Positions 19,487 to 29,957 of a stretch of 64,000 nt of DNA are shown piece after piece. Position 1 is the first letter of the stretch. Each line of letters begins with the position of its first letter. This DNA is from Rhodovulum sulfidophilum. GTDB taxonomy: Bacteria > Pseudomonadota > Alphaproteobacteria > Rhodobacterales > Rhodobacteraceae. Location of the stretch: contig QFPW01000008.1 of the NCBI GenBank assembly GCA_003241785.1, positions 62,001 to 126,000 on the forward strand, written 5' to 3'. The position numbers and the translations under genes were made by a program. Below the pieces are notes generated by a model. The model saw nothing but the letters and a program-made list of their open reading frames with translations. It had not been told where the DNA came from and did not search any database.

Positions 19487-20179
19487 GTGAACACCATGCT
19501 CGAGCAGACCATCGACTTCGCCAGCGCGCGCCTGACCGCCCGGGCCTCCGGCGCGCTCTGGTGGCCGGCGCGGCGGCTTCTCTGCGTCGCCGACCTGCAT
19601 CTCGCGAAATCGGAGCGGATCGCCTGGCGCGGCGGCGCGCTGCTGCCGCCTTACGAGACGCGCGACACCCTCGCCCGGCTCGCCGCCGAGATGGCGGCGC
19701 TCGATCCCGCGACGGTGCTCTGCCTCGGCGACAGTTTCGACGACATGGCCGGCGCCGCGGCGCTGGACCCCGCCGACCGCGACCGGCTCGCCGAACTGGT
19801 CGCGGGGCGCGACTGGATCTGGCTCGCCGGCAACCACGACCCGGCGCCGCATGGGCTCGGAGGGACCTGCGCCGAAACCCTGGTGCTCGGCCCGCTCACC
19901 TTCCGCCACGCCGCCCAGGCGGAGACGGAACCCGGCGAGGTCTCGGGGCACTACCATCCGAAGCTGCGCGTGCCGCTCCGGGCCGGCGCGCTCACCCGGC
20001 CCTGCTTTCTCTGGGACCGCCGCCGCCTGATCCTGCCCGCCTTCGGCGCCTATACCGGCGGGCTCGACGCCGCGGCGCCCGCCCTCGCCGCGCTGGTCGA
20101 GCCGGATGCCCGCGCGATCCTCACCGGCGATCCCTGCGTGATCCTGCCCGCCTATACGCGCCCGGCCCGCCGGGCGTGA
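19487..20179 (+). CDS. pdeM: Ligase-associated metallophosphoesterase PdeM
   Basis: 230-aa calcineurin-like phosphoesterase. The metal-binding set is complete: DLHL (36-39), GDSFDD, GNHD and GHYHPK. It is the putative nuclease partner of the preceding helicase. The start is a GTG at 19487 with GGGG six bases upstream; an in-frame ATG nine bases later (19496) is the alternative. The 34-nt gap implies co-transcription with the helicase. Confidence 0.85.
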   Translation: MNTMLEQTIDFASARLTARASGALWWPARRLLCVADLHLAKSERIAWRGGALLPPYETRDTLARLAAEMAALDPATVLCLGDSFDDMAGAAALDPADRDRLAELVAGRDWIWLAGNHDPAPHGLGGTCAETLVLGPLTFRHAAQAETEPGEVSGHYHPKLRVPLRAGALTRPCFLWDRRRLILPAFGAYTGGLDAAAPALAALVEPDARAILTGDPCVILPAYTRPARRA

Positions 20180-20193
20180 GGCGCGAGGGACAC

Positions 20194-20271
20194 GGCGGAC
20201 CAAGGTCCGCCCTACGCGAATCTCGGTCCGCCACGCGTGCGCGCTCGGCGTCGGGCGGACCTCGGTCCGCC
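20194..20271. repeat. Three family-A repeat copies, one truncated
   Basis: Minus copy 20194-20215 (central AA), half copy 20221-20232, and plus copy 20250-20271 whose TAG has become TCG. They lie between convergent pdeM and folD. The damage shows these elements decay in place. Confidence 0.85.
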
Positions 20272-20285
20272 GTCCCGCGCCGCCC

Positions 20286-21176
20286 CTACGCGGTCAGGTC
20301 GCTCGGTTCCGCGAGCCCATGCGCGCGGCAGCACGCCGTCACCGTGTTCGCGAGCAGGCAGGCGATCGTCATCGGCCCGACCCCGCCCGGCACCGGGGTG
20401 ATCGCGCCCGCGACCTTGGCCACGTCGTCGGTGTCGACGTCGCCGACCACGAGCGACTTGCCATCCGGCCCGTCGATCCGGTTGATGCCGACGTCGATCA
20501 CCACCGCGCCCGGCTTGATCCAGCTCGCCTTCACCATCCGCGGCCGGCCGACGGCGGCGACGACGATATCGGCGCGGCCCACCACCTCCTCGATGTTCAC
20601 CGTGCGCGAATGCGCGATCGTAACCGTGCAGCTGTCGCGCAGCAGGAGCTGCGCCATCGGCTTGCCGACGATGTTCGACCGGCCGATCACCACCGCGGTC
20701 TTGCCCGAGAGATCGCCGAAATGGTCGCGCAGCAGCATGAGCGAGCCGAGCGGCGTGCAGGGCACCATCGCCTTCTGCCCGGTCGCGAGCAGGCCGACGT
20801 TGGAGATATGGAACCCGTCGACGTCCTTCGCCGGCGCGATCGAATTGATCACCAGCTCCTCGTCGAGATGCTTGGGCAGCGGCAGCTGCACCAGGATGCC
20901 GTGGATCGCGGGATCGGCGTTCAGCCGCTCGATCAGGTCGAGGAGCTCGGCTTGCGTGGTCGTCGCCTCCAGCCGGTGCTCGACCGAATGCATCCCGCTC
21001 TCCACGGTCTGCTTGCCCTTGTTGCGCACGTAGATCTGGCTCGCCAGATCCTCGCCGACCAGCACAACCGCGAGGCCGGGCACCACGCCCGCCTCGGCCT
21101 TGATGCGCCGGACCTCCTCGGCGACCCGGGCGCGGATCCGCGCCGCGAAGGCCTTGCCGTCGATCACCTTCGCCAT
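20286..21176 (-). CDS. folD: Methylenetetrahydrofolate dehydrogenase / methenyl-THF cyclohydrolase
   Basis: 296-aa bifunctional cytoplasmic enzyme interconverting 5,10-methylene-, methenyl- and 10-formyl-THF. YVRNKGK holds the catalytic Lys, with QLPLPKHL, DVDGFH, VIGRSNIVGKPMA (nucleotide loop) and TPVPGGVGPMT as family marks. The ATG at 21176 (MAKVIDGKAF) has GAGGAA 7 nt upstream; a longer start 27 nt earlier is possible. Downstream of fhs and chorismate mutase on the same strand, it probably works with Fhs in one-carbon flux. Confidence 0.95.
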   Translation of the reverse strand: MAKVIDGKAFAARIRARVAEEVRRIKAEAGVVPGLAVVLVGEDLASQIYVRNKGKQTVESGMHSVEHRLEATTTQAELLDLIERLNADPAIHGILVQLPLPKHLDEELVINSIAPAKDVDGFHISNVGLLATGQKAMVPCTPLGSLMLLRDHFGDLSGKTAVVIGRSNIVGKPMAQLLLRDSCTVTIAHSRTVNIEEVVGRADIVVAAVGRPRMVKASWIKPGAVVIDVGINRIDGPDGKSLVVGDVDTDDVAKVAGAITPVPGGVGPMTIACLLANTVTACCRAHGLAEPSDLTA

Positions 21177-21327
21177 CGTGCGTTCCTCGGTCTGAACCGT
21201 CATGCCTTGCTCCCCGCGCCGCGCGCGCCCGGCCACCGGCCGGCGCCCCGAGGCGTCGCCATCATTCCCTGAAATCCTGATCACCCCCGCGGAGCAATGC
21301 AAAGGCGCGCGCCATCACGCCCGCCGC

Positions 21328-21636
21328 TCAGCCCCGCGCGGCCTCGTCCAGCCGGCGCTCCTCGAGCGCGATCGACCAGTCGATGAGATCGCGCCACAGC
21401 CGCTCGACCAGATCGGCGTCGAGCTCATGCCGCGCCGCCTCCGCCCGGACGCGCGCGACGACCTCCTCGACCCGGGTGTCGATCCGGGCGGGCCAGCCGT
21501 TGCCGCGCTTCAGCTCCGCCGCGCGCTCGATATAGCCCCGCCGGTCGGACAGCGTCGCGATCAGCTCGCGGTCGACCCGGTCGATCTCGGCCCGGAGTTC
21601 GGTCATGTCGGAGCAATCGGCGGGAGCGCGTTTCAT
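21328..21636 (-). CDS. Chorismate mutase (AroQ class)
   Basis: 102-aa all-helical protein with the AroQ layout: ELRAEIDRVDRELIATLSDR in helix one (catalytic Arg), RAAELKR (catalytic Lys), and TRVEEVVARV. It converts chorismate to prephenate for Phe/Tyr synthesis. Start either MKRAPADCSDM (21636) or the internal Met at 21606; the longer form is listed. It lies between fhs and folD, an order I believe is common in Rhodobacterales though the pathways are unrelated. Confidence 0.85.
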   Translation of the reverse strand: MKRAPADCSDMTELRAEIDRVDRELIATLSDRRGYIERAAELKRGNGWPARIDTRVEEVVARVRAEAARHELDADLVERLWRDLIDWSIALEERRLDEAARG

Positions 21637-21707
21637 GCGTCCCGAGGTAGCCTCCCCGCCCACCGGATGCAATCCGCGAAACCGCGCCCGCCCGCCGCTC
21701 CACCGGC

Positions 21708-23384
21708 TCAGAACAGCCCATGGATCTCGCCATCGGCGTTCATCCCGATCGTCTCGGCGGCGGGCACCCGCGGCAGGCCCGGCATCGTCATGATCTCGCC
21801 GCAGATCGCGACGACGAACCCCGCCCCGGCGGCGAGCCGCACCTCGCGGATCGGGATCGGGAAGCCGGTCGGCGCGCCCCGCTGCGACGGATCGGTGGTG
21901 AAGGAATACTGCGTCTTCGCCATGCAGATCGGCAGGTGGCCGTAGCCCTCCTTCTCCCAGGTCGCGAGCCGCTCGCGGATGCCCGCGTCCGCCACCACTT
22001 CGTCGGCGCGGTAGATGCGCTTGGCGATGGTCTCGATCTTCTCCAGGAGCGGCATCTCGTCGGGATAGAGGAAGTCGAACCGCGGCTCGCCGTGCTCGGC
22101 GATCTCGGCGACCCGGGTCGCGAGCTCGGTGATCCCCGTGGAACCCTCGGCCCAGTGACGGCAGAGGATCGCCTCCGAGCCGTGGCCGGCGACGAAGGCC
22201 TTCACCGCCGCGACCTCGGCCTCGGTGTCGGTCACGAAATGGTTGATCGCCACCACCACCGGCAGGCCGAAGCTCTTGATGTTGGCGATGTGCCGGCCGA
22301 GGTTGGCGCAGCCGTGCTTCACCGCCTCGACGTTCTCGGTGCCGAGCGCGTCCTTGGCGACGCCGCCGTTCATCTTGAGCGCGCGCACCGTCGCCACGAT
22401 CACCACCGCGTCGGGGGCGAGCCCGGCCTTGCGGCACTTGATGTCGAGGAACTTCTCCGCGCCGAGGTCGGCGCCGAACCCGGCCTCGGTCACCACGAAA
22501 TCGGCGAGCCTGAGCGCGGTCCGCGTCGCCATCACCGAATTGCAGCCATGGGCGATGTTGGCGAAGGGACCGCCATGGACGAAGGCGGGCGTGTATTCGA
22601 GCGTCTGCACCAGGTTCGGGAGCAGCGCCTGGCCGAGCAGCACCGCCATCGCGCCATCCGCCTTCAGGTCGCGCGCGGTGACCGCCTTCCTCGCGCGGGT
22701 ATAGCCGATGATGATGTCGCCGAGCCGCTTCTCGAGATCGGCGAGGTCGCGCGCGAGGCAGAGGATCGCCATCACCTCGGAGGCCACGGTGATGTCGAAG
22801 CCGGTCTGGCGCGGATAGCCGTTCGAGACCCCGCCGAGCGAGGTCACCACGTCGCGCAGCGCCCGGTCGTTCATGTCGAGGACGCGGCGCCAGGTGATCC
22901 GGCGCGGGTCGATGTCGAGCTCGTTGCCCCAGTAGATATGGTTGTCGATCATCGCCGCGAGCAGGTTGTGCGCGCTGGTGATCGCGTGGAAGTCGCCGGT
23001 GAAATGGAGGTTGATGTCCTCCATCGGCACCACCTGCGCCCTTCCGCCGCCGGCGGCGCCGCCCTTCATCCCGAAGCAGGGACCGAGCGAGGCCTCGCGG
23101 ATGCAGACCGCGGCGCGCTTGCCGATCGCGTTGAGCCCGTCGCCGAGCCCGACCGTGGTCGTGGTCTTGCCCTCGCCGGCGGGGGTCGGGTTGATCGCGG
23201 TCACGAGGATGAGCTTGCCCGCCGGCCGCGTCTCGAGCCCGGCGATGAAATCGGCGGTGATCTTCGCCTTGTCGTGGCCGAACGGCAGCAGCGCCTCGGT
23301 CGGGATGCCGAGCGAGGCTCCGATCTCCTGGATCGGGCGCTTGGTCGCCGCGCGCGCAATCTCGATATCGCTCAAGTAACCCAT
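21708..23384 (-). CDS. fhs: Formate--tetrahydrofolate ligase
   Basis: 558-aa ATP-dependent ligase making 10-formyl-THF from formate and THF. The P-loop TPAGEGKTTTT is at 67-77, with REASLGPCFGMKGGAAGGG and the C-terminal GFVVAICGEIMTMPGLP as hallmarks. Length is normal (~555). With FolD two genes downstream it forms the formate assimilation/oxidation branch of one-carbon metabolism. No obvious riboswitch precedes it. Confidence 0.96.
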   Translation of the reverse strand: MGYLSDIEIARAATKRPIQEIGASLGIPTEALLPFGHDKAKITADFIAGLETRPAGKLILVTAINPTPAGEGKTTTTVGLGDGLNAIGKRAAVCIREASLGPCFGMKGGAAGGGRAQVVPMEDINLHFTGDFHAITSAHNLLAAMIDNHIYWGNELDIDPRRITWRRVLDMNDRALRDVVTSLGGVSNGYPRQTGFDITVASEVMAILCLARDLADLEKRLGDIIIGYTRARKAVTARDLKADGAMAVLLGQALLPNLVQTLEYTPAFVHGGPFANIAHGCNSVMATRTALRLADFVVTEAGFGADLGAEKFLDIKCRKAGLAPDAVVIVATVRALKMNGGVAKDALGTENVEAVKHGCANLGRHIANIKSFGLPVVVAINHFVTDTEAEVAAVKAFVAGHGSEAILCRHWAEGSTGITELATRVAEIAEHGEPRFDFLYPDEMPLLEKIETIAKRIYRADEVVADAGIRERLATWEKEGYGHLPICMAKTQYSFTTDPSQRGAPTGFPIPIREVRLAAGAGFVVAICGEIMTMPGLPRVPAAETIGMNADGEIHGLF

Positions 23385-23673
23385 CGGCTCGCTGTCTCCT
23401 GGCGCGGATACTGGTCAAAGACCGTCGCAGAATAGCCACGACTTCGCCCCGACGCGACCATCAATAGGTCGCGCGGCTTAGGTCGTACGACCCGTCGAGC
23501 CGCGATTCGGGCCTCCGCCGCGCCCTCCGGCCGCGCCGGCGGCGGACCGCCGAGGCAGGCCGGCCCGAGGCGCGCGCACATCTTGATGCGGGATATGGAC
23601 TCATGCAACATTCGTTGCGAACGGGGCCGCGCGAGTCGCCCGGCGGCGCGAGCCGCGCATCGAAGGAGGAACC

Positions 23674-24780
23674 ATGCTCAAGATCGACGAGCCGGATCTC
23701 GACGCCTTCAGGGCCGAGGTCGAGACCGAGACGCGGGCCGCGGACTATCCGCTGGCGATCGGCGTCGAGAAGAACATCCTGATCTACGACGGCGCGACCG
23801 CCGACGAGGCCGCGGCCGGGGAATGGACCCGCGCGCTCCGCGAAGGGCCCGGCGTCTTCGTGATCCGCCGCGCCTTCCGCGATCTCGGCGCGATCGACGC
23901 CGCGACGACCGCCTTCCGCGCCATCATCGCCGAGGAACGCGCGGCGGGCATCGCCGCCGGCGATCATTTCGCCAAGGCCGGCGCGAACGACCGGGTCTGG
24001 AACAGCCTGCAGAAGCTCTGCCTGCGCGATCCGGGCGTCTATGCGCGCTACATCGGCAATCCGGTGATCGACCTCGCCTGCCGCGCCTGGCTCGGGCCGG
24101 GCTACCAGATGGCGACGCAGCTCAACGTCGTGCGCCCCGGCGGCAAGGCGCAGGCCGCGCATCGCGACTATCACCTCGGCTTCATGAAGCCCGAGGAGAT
24201 GCGCGCCTATCCCGCGCATATCCACGCCTTCGGCCCGATGCTGATCCTGCAGGGCGGGGTCGCGCATTGCGACATGCCGGTCGAGAGCGGCACGACCAAG
24301 CTCTTGCCGCATTCGCAGCGCTACCTGCCCGGCTACGTCGCCGCGACCCGGCCGGAGTTCCGCGCCTATTTCGAGGAGCGCCACGTCCAGCTGCCGCTCG
24401 GGAAGGGCGACGCGATCTTCTTTTCGCCCGCGCTCTTCCACGCGGCCGGCGAGAACAAGACCGAGGACGTGATCCGCACGGTGAACCTGATCCAGACCGC
24501 CTCGGCCTTCGCCCGGCACATGGAGACGATCGACCGCACCGCGATGAGCCGCGCGGTCTATCCGCATCTCGCGGCGCTCGCCCCGGCCGAACGCGCGGCG
24601 GTGATCGCGGCGACGGCCGACGGCTACGCCTTCCCGACCAACCTCGACACCGATCCGCCGATCGGCGGCCTCGCGCCCGAGAGCCAGCAGGCGCTGCTCA
24701 CCCGGGCGGTCGAGGAAGGCTGGAGCGTGGAGCGGGTCGACCAGGCGCTCGGCGTCCAGCTCGCGAAACGCGCCGCCTGA
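23674..24780 (+). CDS. Fe(II)/2-oxoglutarate dioxygenase of the PhyH/DUF1479 type
   Basis: 368-aa predicted oxygenase. Fe ligands: H163-x-D165 (AAHRDYHLGF) and H256 (SPALFHAAGENKT), with Arg268 the likely 2-oxoglutarate contact. The overall pattern (YQMATQLNVVRPGG, MPVESGTTKLLPHSQ) matches the phytanoyl-CoA dioxygenase superfamily, close to DUF1479. The substrate is unknown. GAAGGAGG lies 6 nt before the ATG. It stands alone, opposite fhs and converging on the MOSC gene. Confidence 0.8.
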   Translation: MLKIDEPDLDAFRAEVETETRAADYPLAIGVEKNILIYDGATADEAAAGEWTRALREGPGVFVIRRAFRDLGAIDAATTAFRAIIAEERAAGIAAGDHFAKAGANDRVWNSLQKLCLRDPGVYARYIGNPVIDLACRAWLGPGYQMATQLNVVRPGGKAQAAHRDYHLGFMKPEEMRAYPAHIHAFGPMLILQGGVAHCDMPVESGTTKLLPHSQRYLPGYVAATRPEFRAYFEERHVQLPLGKGDAIFFSPALFHAAGENKTEDVIRTVNLIQTASAFARHMETIDRTAMSRAVYPHLAALAPAERAAVIAATADGYAFPTNLDTDPPIGGLAPESQQALLTRAVEEGWSVERVDQALGVQLAKRAA

Positions 24781-24808
24781 GCCCGGGGGGCTCCCACGCT
24801 CCCGTTCG

Positions 24809-24896
24809 CTGCCCCGGGCTTGACCCGGGGCCTCGACGCTCCCTCACGAGCGCCGCCCGGTGGCCTCGAGGCCCCGGATCAAGTCCGGGGCAGCGG
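24809..24896. repeat. Inverted pair of family-C palindromes
   Basis: Copies at 24809-24836 (GCCCCGGGC-TTGA-CCCGGGGC) and inverted at 24862-24896 (GGCCCCGGATC, AAGTCCGGGGC), just after the dioxygenase stop. Together with the family-A copy at 24932 they fill the convergent gap before the MOSC gene. Confidence 0.8.
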
Positions 24897-24931
24897 AACC
24901 TCCGAGGGCACCCTCCCCTCCCCGCGCCCGC

Positions 24932-24953
24932 GTAGGGCGGACCTCGGTCCGCC
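24932..24953 (+). repeat. Single family-A palindromic repeat
   Basis: A complete plus-oriented copy (GTAGGGCGGACC, TCGGTCCGCC) 15 nt from the MOSC stop codon. It is the only full unpaired copy in the window. Confidence 0.85.
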
Positions 24954-24968
24954 TCGCCGCCCGCCCCC

Positions 24969-25553
24969 TCAGCTCAGCGGCGGATAGAGCCGGACCGGCG
25001 GCGCGTGCAGCGTCGCGATCGCGCCGAGGGCGATCTCGCCCTCGGCCTCGACCCAGGCGGTGACGCCGCGGCGGCCGCGCGCCGCCGCCTTCCAGCGCAG
25101 GCCCGCGCCGGGGTGCACCGCCTCGATCTCCTTCGCGAGGAAGGCGCAGGGCGCGTTCTCCATGTCGACGACCAGCGAGGCGCCGCTCTCGAACACCAGC
25201 CGCGACGAGGGCGGCAGCAGCGTCAGCTCCGGCAGCCCCTCCAGCACCATGTTGGCCCCGAGCCAGCGCGGATCGAGCTCGGCGAGCCCGATCGCCGCCG
25301 CCGTCGCGGCCATCTCCTCGCGCGACAGGATGGTGACCTGCCGCGTGTTCCGGATCGTCGTGCCCTTCGGATACTGCTGCGAGACACGCGAGCAGGACGG
25401 CCGGGTCAGCCCGGAATGGCAATCGCCCTCGAACCCCTCGAACCGCGCCGGGACACGGTCGAGCGACTCGGACCGGAGCGAGACCGCGCGGTCGCGCACC
25501 ACCCCGAGGAAGACCACGCGACCGGCGAGATCGGTCGGATTGAGGATCGCCAT
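24969..25553 (-). CDS. MOSC-domain protein
   Basis: 194-aa protein of the MOSC sulfurase-like fold (molybdenum cofactor sulfurase C-terminal domain). GDCHSGLTRPSC and NTRQVTILS followed by LGANMVLEGL are typical, and Cys residues in RPSCSR and ENAPCAF may carry sulfur or bind cofactor. The partner enzyme is unknown. The start at 25553 (MAILNPTDLAGRV) was chosen because family similarity begins there. It lies downstream of ftsH but behind a strong terminator. Confidence 0.8.
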   Translation of the reverse strand: MAILNPTDLAGRVVFLGVVRDRAVSLRSESLDRVPARFEGFEGDCHSGLTRPSCSRVSQQYPKGTTIRNTRQVTILSREEMAATAAAIGLAELDPRWLGANMVLEGLPELTLLPPSSRLVFESGASLVVDMENAPCAFLAKEIEAVHPGAGLRWKAAARGRRGVTAWVEAEGEIALGAIATLHAPPVRLYPPLS

Positions 25554-25594
25554 GCGCCATGCTCCGCGAGGGTCGGGTTGAGCTTGTCCGGGGA

Positions 25595-25626
25595 AAGCAA
25601 AATGCCGCGCCCGGGGGCGCGGCATT
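25595..25626 (-). terminator. Intrinsic terminator of ftsH
   Basis: Perfect 11-bp stem (AATGCCGCGCC with GGCGCGGCATT, 4-nt loop) 22 nt after the ftsH stop, followed on the minus strand by TTTTGCTTT. It is one of the clearest rho-independent terminators in the window. Confidence 0.85.
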
Positions 25627-25647
25627 CGAAGTCGTCGGGGGCCGGCC

Positions 25648-27564
<1,917 letters not shown>

Positions 27565-27618
27565 GGAGCACTCCCTATCGCGCCGCGGCGGTCGGACCCC
27601 GCGCGCATCTCGTCGTCT

Positions 27619-27646
27619 AACATAAGCTCTGCCCCCGGGGATTCAA
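27619..27646 (-). promoter_or_regulatory. Putative ftsH promoter overlapping the tilS stop
   Basis: Minus strand TTGAAT (27646-27641), 16-nt spacer, TATGTT (27624-27619), ~55 nt before the ftsH ATG. The TTGAA -35 would also suit a heat-shock sigma factor, but no clear RpoH -10 (CCAT) follows. Confidence 0.45.
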
Positions 27647-28914
27647 CGCAATAACGTGAGCTCCCAGGGGGCCGGCGCGGCGGAGATCCGCGCGAAGGCC
27701 GCCGCCGCCGCCTCGGGCCGGGCAATCGGCGCGGCCACGAGCGTCCGCCCGCGCCAGAGCGCCGGCGTGCTCAGGAGCGCCTCGCGCTTGAGCCCCCGCG
27801 CGCGCCAGTCGCCGCAGCGCGCGAGGCCCTCGGCGCCGAGCGCGCCGATCGTGAGCCCGGGGTCCGCCCCCGCGCCCCGCCATTCCCAGCGGCCGTCCCA
27901 GCGGCCCCGCGCGAGCGGCACGGGCGGGGCCACCGCCGCCGGTTCGCGGCGGATCAGAACCCGGGCGCCGACGCGCCGCGCGAGGCAGCCGTGCAGCGTC
28001 AGGCCGGGCGCGGCGCCGGCCTCCAGCGCCTCGAGCGCGCGCTCGAGGCTGGCGAGCCGCGGCCGGTAGGGGTCGCCCGCGACCCAACCGAGCGCGCCGG
28101 CGAAGAGGCGGAGCCGGATCTCGCGCGGCGCGGCCCCGGTCCGGGCGAGGTCGATCGCGACGTCGCCCGCCGGCCCCGCCGTCAGCGCGTCCCGGGCGAG
28201 ATCGGCGGTCGCGCGCTCGAGCGCTACGCGGGCGCGACCCATCGCCGCGGCGGTCTCGGCGAGGCGCTCGGGCCCGAGGCCGAGCGCCTCGAGCGTCTCG
28301 AGCGCGGCGCGGAAGCGGACGCGGGCGAAGCGCGGGTCCGCGTTGCTCGGATCCTCGGACCAGGCGACGCCCTCGGCGCGGAGATGGTCGCGCAGCGCCG
28401 CGCGGCGCAGGCCGAGCAGCGGGCGCAGCACCGGGAGCCGGTCCCAGGCGGTCTCGGCCCGCATCGCCGCGAGCCCGTCGACGCCCGAGCCCCGGGCGAG
28501 ACGCATCAGGAAGGTCTCGGCCTGGTCGTCGAGCGTATGGCCGAGCAGGACCGCCGCCGCGCCCCGGTCGCGGGCGAAGCGGCCGATCAGCCGCCGCCGC
28601 GCCCGGCGGGCCGCGTCCTGCAGGTTGCCCGCGCCGTCCCAGCCGGTCCAGGCGCGGACCGCGTGCGGCACGCCGAGCCGCGCGCAGAGCGCTCCGGCCG
28701 CGGCCGCCTCGGCGGCGCTTCCCGGCCTGAGGCCATGATCGACGGTGACGGCGAGGATCTCGCGCCCGCGCGCCCGCGCCCAGTCGCGCGCGAGCAGGAG
28801 CAGCGCGGTCGAATCGCCGCCGCCCGAGAGCGCGACGACGAGCGTACCCGCCCCCGCGCGGTCGAGGACCGGCGCGACGGCGGCGCGGAGCGCCTCGGCC
28901 CCGGCGCCGCTCAC
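27643..28914 (-). CDS. tilS: tRNA(Ile)-lysidine synthetase
   Basis: 423-aa N-type ATP pyrophosphatase that converts the wobble C of the CAU-anticodon tRNA-Ile to lysidine. The PP-loop SGGGDS lies in LVVALSGGGDSTA, with GHTLDDQAETFLMRLARGSG the second family signature. The start is a GTG at 28914 that overlaps the cpoB stop as GTGA, so translation is coupled. Placement between the Tol-Pal genes and ftsH is conserved in Rhodobacter relatives. Confidence 0.93.
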   Translation of the reverse strand: MSGAGAEALRAAVAPVLDRAGAGTLVVALSGGGDSTALLLLARDWARARGREILAVTVDHGLRPGSAAEAAAAGALCARLGVPHAVRAWTGWDGAGNLQDAARRARRRLIGRFARDRGAAAVLLGHTLDDQAETFLMRLARGSGVDGLAAMRAETAWDRLPVLRPLLGLRRAALRDHLRAEGVAWSEDPSNADPRFARVRFRAALETLEALGLGPERLAETAAAMGRARVALERATADLARDALTAGPAGDVAIDLARTGAAPREIRLRLFAGALGWVAGDPYRPRLASLERALEALEAGAAPGLTLHGCLARRVGARVLIRREPAAVAPPVPLARGRWDGRWEWRGAGADPGLTIGALGAEGLARCGDWRARGLKREALLSTPALWRGRTLVAAPIARPEAAAAAFARISAAPAPWELTLLR

Positions 28915-29759
28915 GACGGGCAGCTGAGCGCCCGCTGCTCGGTCGCGACGTCGGAGGTGACCTCGGATCCGGGATAGCGGCTGCCGACCTCGGCCAGCGT
29001 CAGGCAGGCCTCCTCGGTCTGGCCGAGCCGCCCGAGGCTCACGCCGAGCCGGTAGAGCGACTTCGCCGCGAGCGGCCCCTCGGGCGCGCCGGAGAAGGCG
29101 TCGAGGTAGCTCCGCGCCGCGCCGCGCCAGTCCGAACCGGCCGAAAGCGCCTCGCCGCGGCGGAACTGCGCCTCGCTCGACAGCGGACCGCCGGGATAGG
29201 TCGCGAGGAAGGTCTCGAACAGCGCGGCCGCCCTGGCGTTGTCGCCCCCCTCCTGGGCGGCGACGGCGGCGTCGAAATCGCCCTTCTCGGTCATCGCGAG
29301 CTGCGGGGTCGCGGCGCCCGCCGCCTCGGTGCCGGTCGCGGTGGCGCCGCGCGGCAGCGGCGGCCTTGAGTCGCTCAGCCCGCCGCCCAGCGGCGCGGGC
29401 TGGCCGAGCATGGCGGTGTCGCCGCCCTCGATCTCGGTCAGCCGGAACTCGATGTCGCCGACGCGATTGCTCGCGTCCTCGACGATCCGGCGGATGTCGT
29501 TGGCGAGGATGTCGTAGCGGTTGGTGAGCCGGCGCAGCTCCGCCTCGAGCTGGTCGAGCCGCGTCAGCGCGGTGGCCGGCGCGACCGGCAGCCCCTGGAC
29601 CGGGCCGGTCTTCACCAGCTCCTCGCGCAGCTGGCCGATCTGGCTGTTGAGCTTGCTGAGCTCGGCCTGGACGTCGGCCACGTTCTCGGCCCTCGCGGCG
29701 CCGGCCACGAGGATCAGGAAGGCGCAGGCAGCGCCCGCGGATCGCCAGAACGCCAGCAT
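28911..29759 (-). CDS. cpoB: Tol-Pal-associated periplasmic protein CpoB (YbgF)
   Basis: 282 aa. Signal peptide with AGAARA cut near residue 24, an N-terminal trimerising coiled coil (VADVQAELSKLNSQIGQLRE onward), then TPR repeats from about residue 158 (DFDAAVAAQEGGDNARAAALFETF, SSEAQFRRGEAL, AAKSLYRLGVSLGRLG). It coordinates outer-membrane constriction with septal peptidoglycan synthesis. The ATG at 29759 is listed; a GTG six bases upstream is closer to the GAGGAG site. It is separated from pal by three palindromic repeats. Confidence 0.9.
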   Translation of the reverse strand: MLAFWRSAGAACAFLILVAGAARAENVADVQAELSKLNSQIGQLREELVKTGPVQGLPVAPATALTRLDQLEAELRRLTNRYDILANDIRRIVEDASNRVGDIEFRLTEIEGGDTAMLGQPAPLGGGLSDSRPPLPRGATATGTEAAGAATPQLAMTEKGDFDAAVAAQEGGDNARAAALFETFLATYPGGPLSSEAQFRRGEALSAGSDWRGAARSYLDAFSGAPEGPLAAKSLYRLGVSLGRLGQTEEACLTLAEVGSRYPGSEVTSDVATEQRALSCPS

Positions 29760-29851
29760 CGGCACGTCACTCCTCGAAACCCGCGCGAACTTACCGGATG
29801 CGCCGCCGGGGCGAAAGCCGCGACTTCGTGAACGGCGCGGACGGCGCGGAA

Positions 29852-29940
29852 GGCGGACCGAGGTCCGCCCTACGGGTGCGGGGAGGGCGGACCGAGGTCC
29901 GCCCCGCGGGGCGCGGGCGTAGGGCGGACCTCGGTCCGCC
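29852..29940. repeat. Three family-A repeats between pal and cpoB
   Basis: Minus copies 29852-29873 and 29886-29903 (core only, no CTAC end) and plus copy 29919-29940. The first two are 12 nt apart, the same spacing as in the inverted pairs. They sit inside an operon, so they may set different mRNA levels for pal (upstream, protected 3' end) and cpoB-tilS. Confidence 0.88.
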
Positions 29941-29957
29941 ATCCCCCGCGCGGCCGC

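Noticed and set aside
16825..19512. 895-codon open frame on the minus strand across the helicase gene
   Set aside because: Antisense of the helicase. Low-complexity Arg/Gly/Glu translation with no motif.
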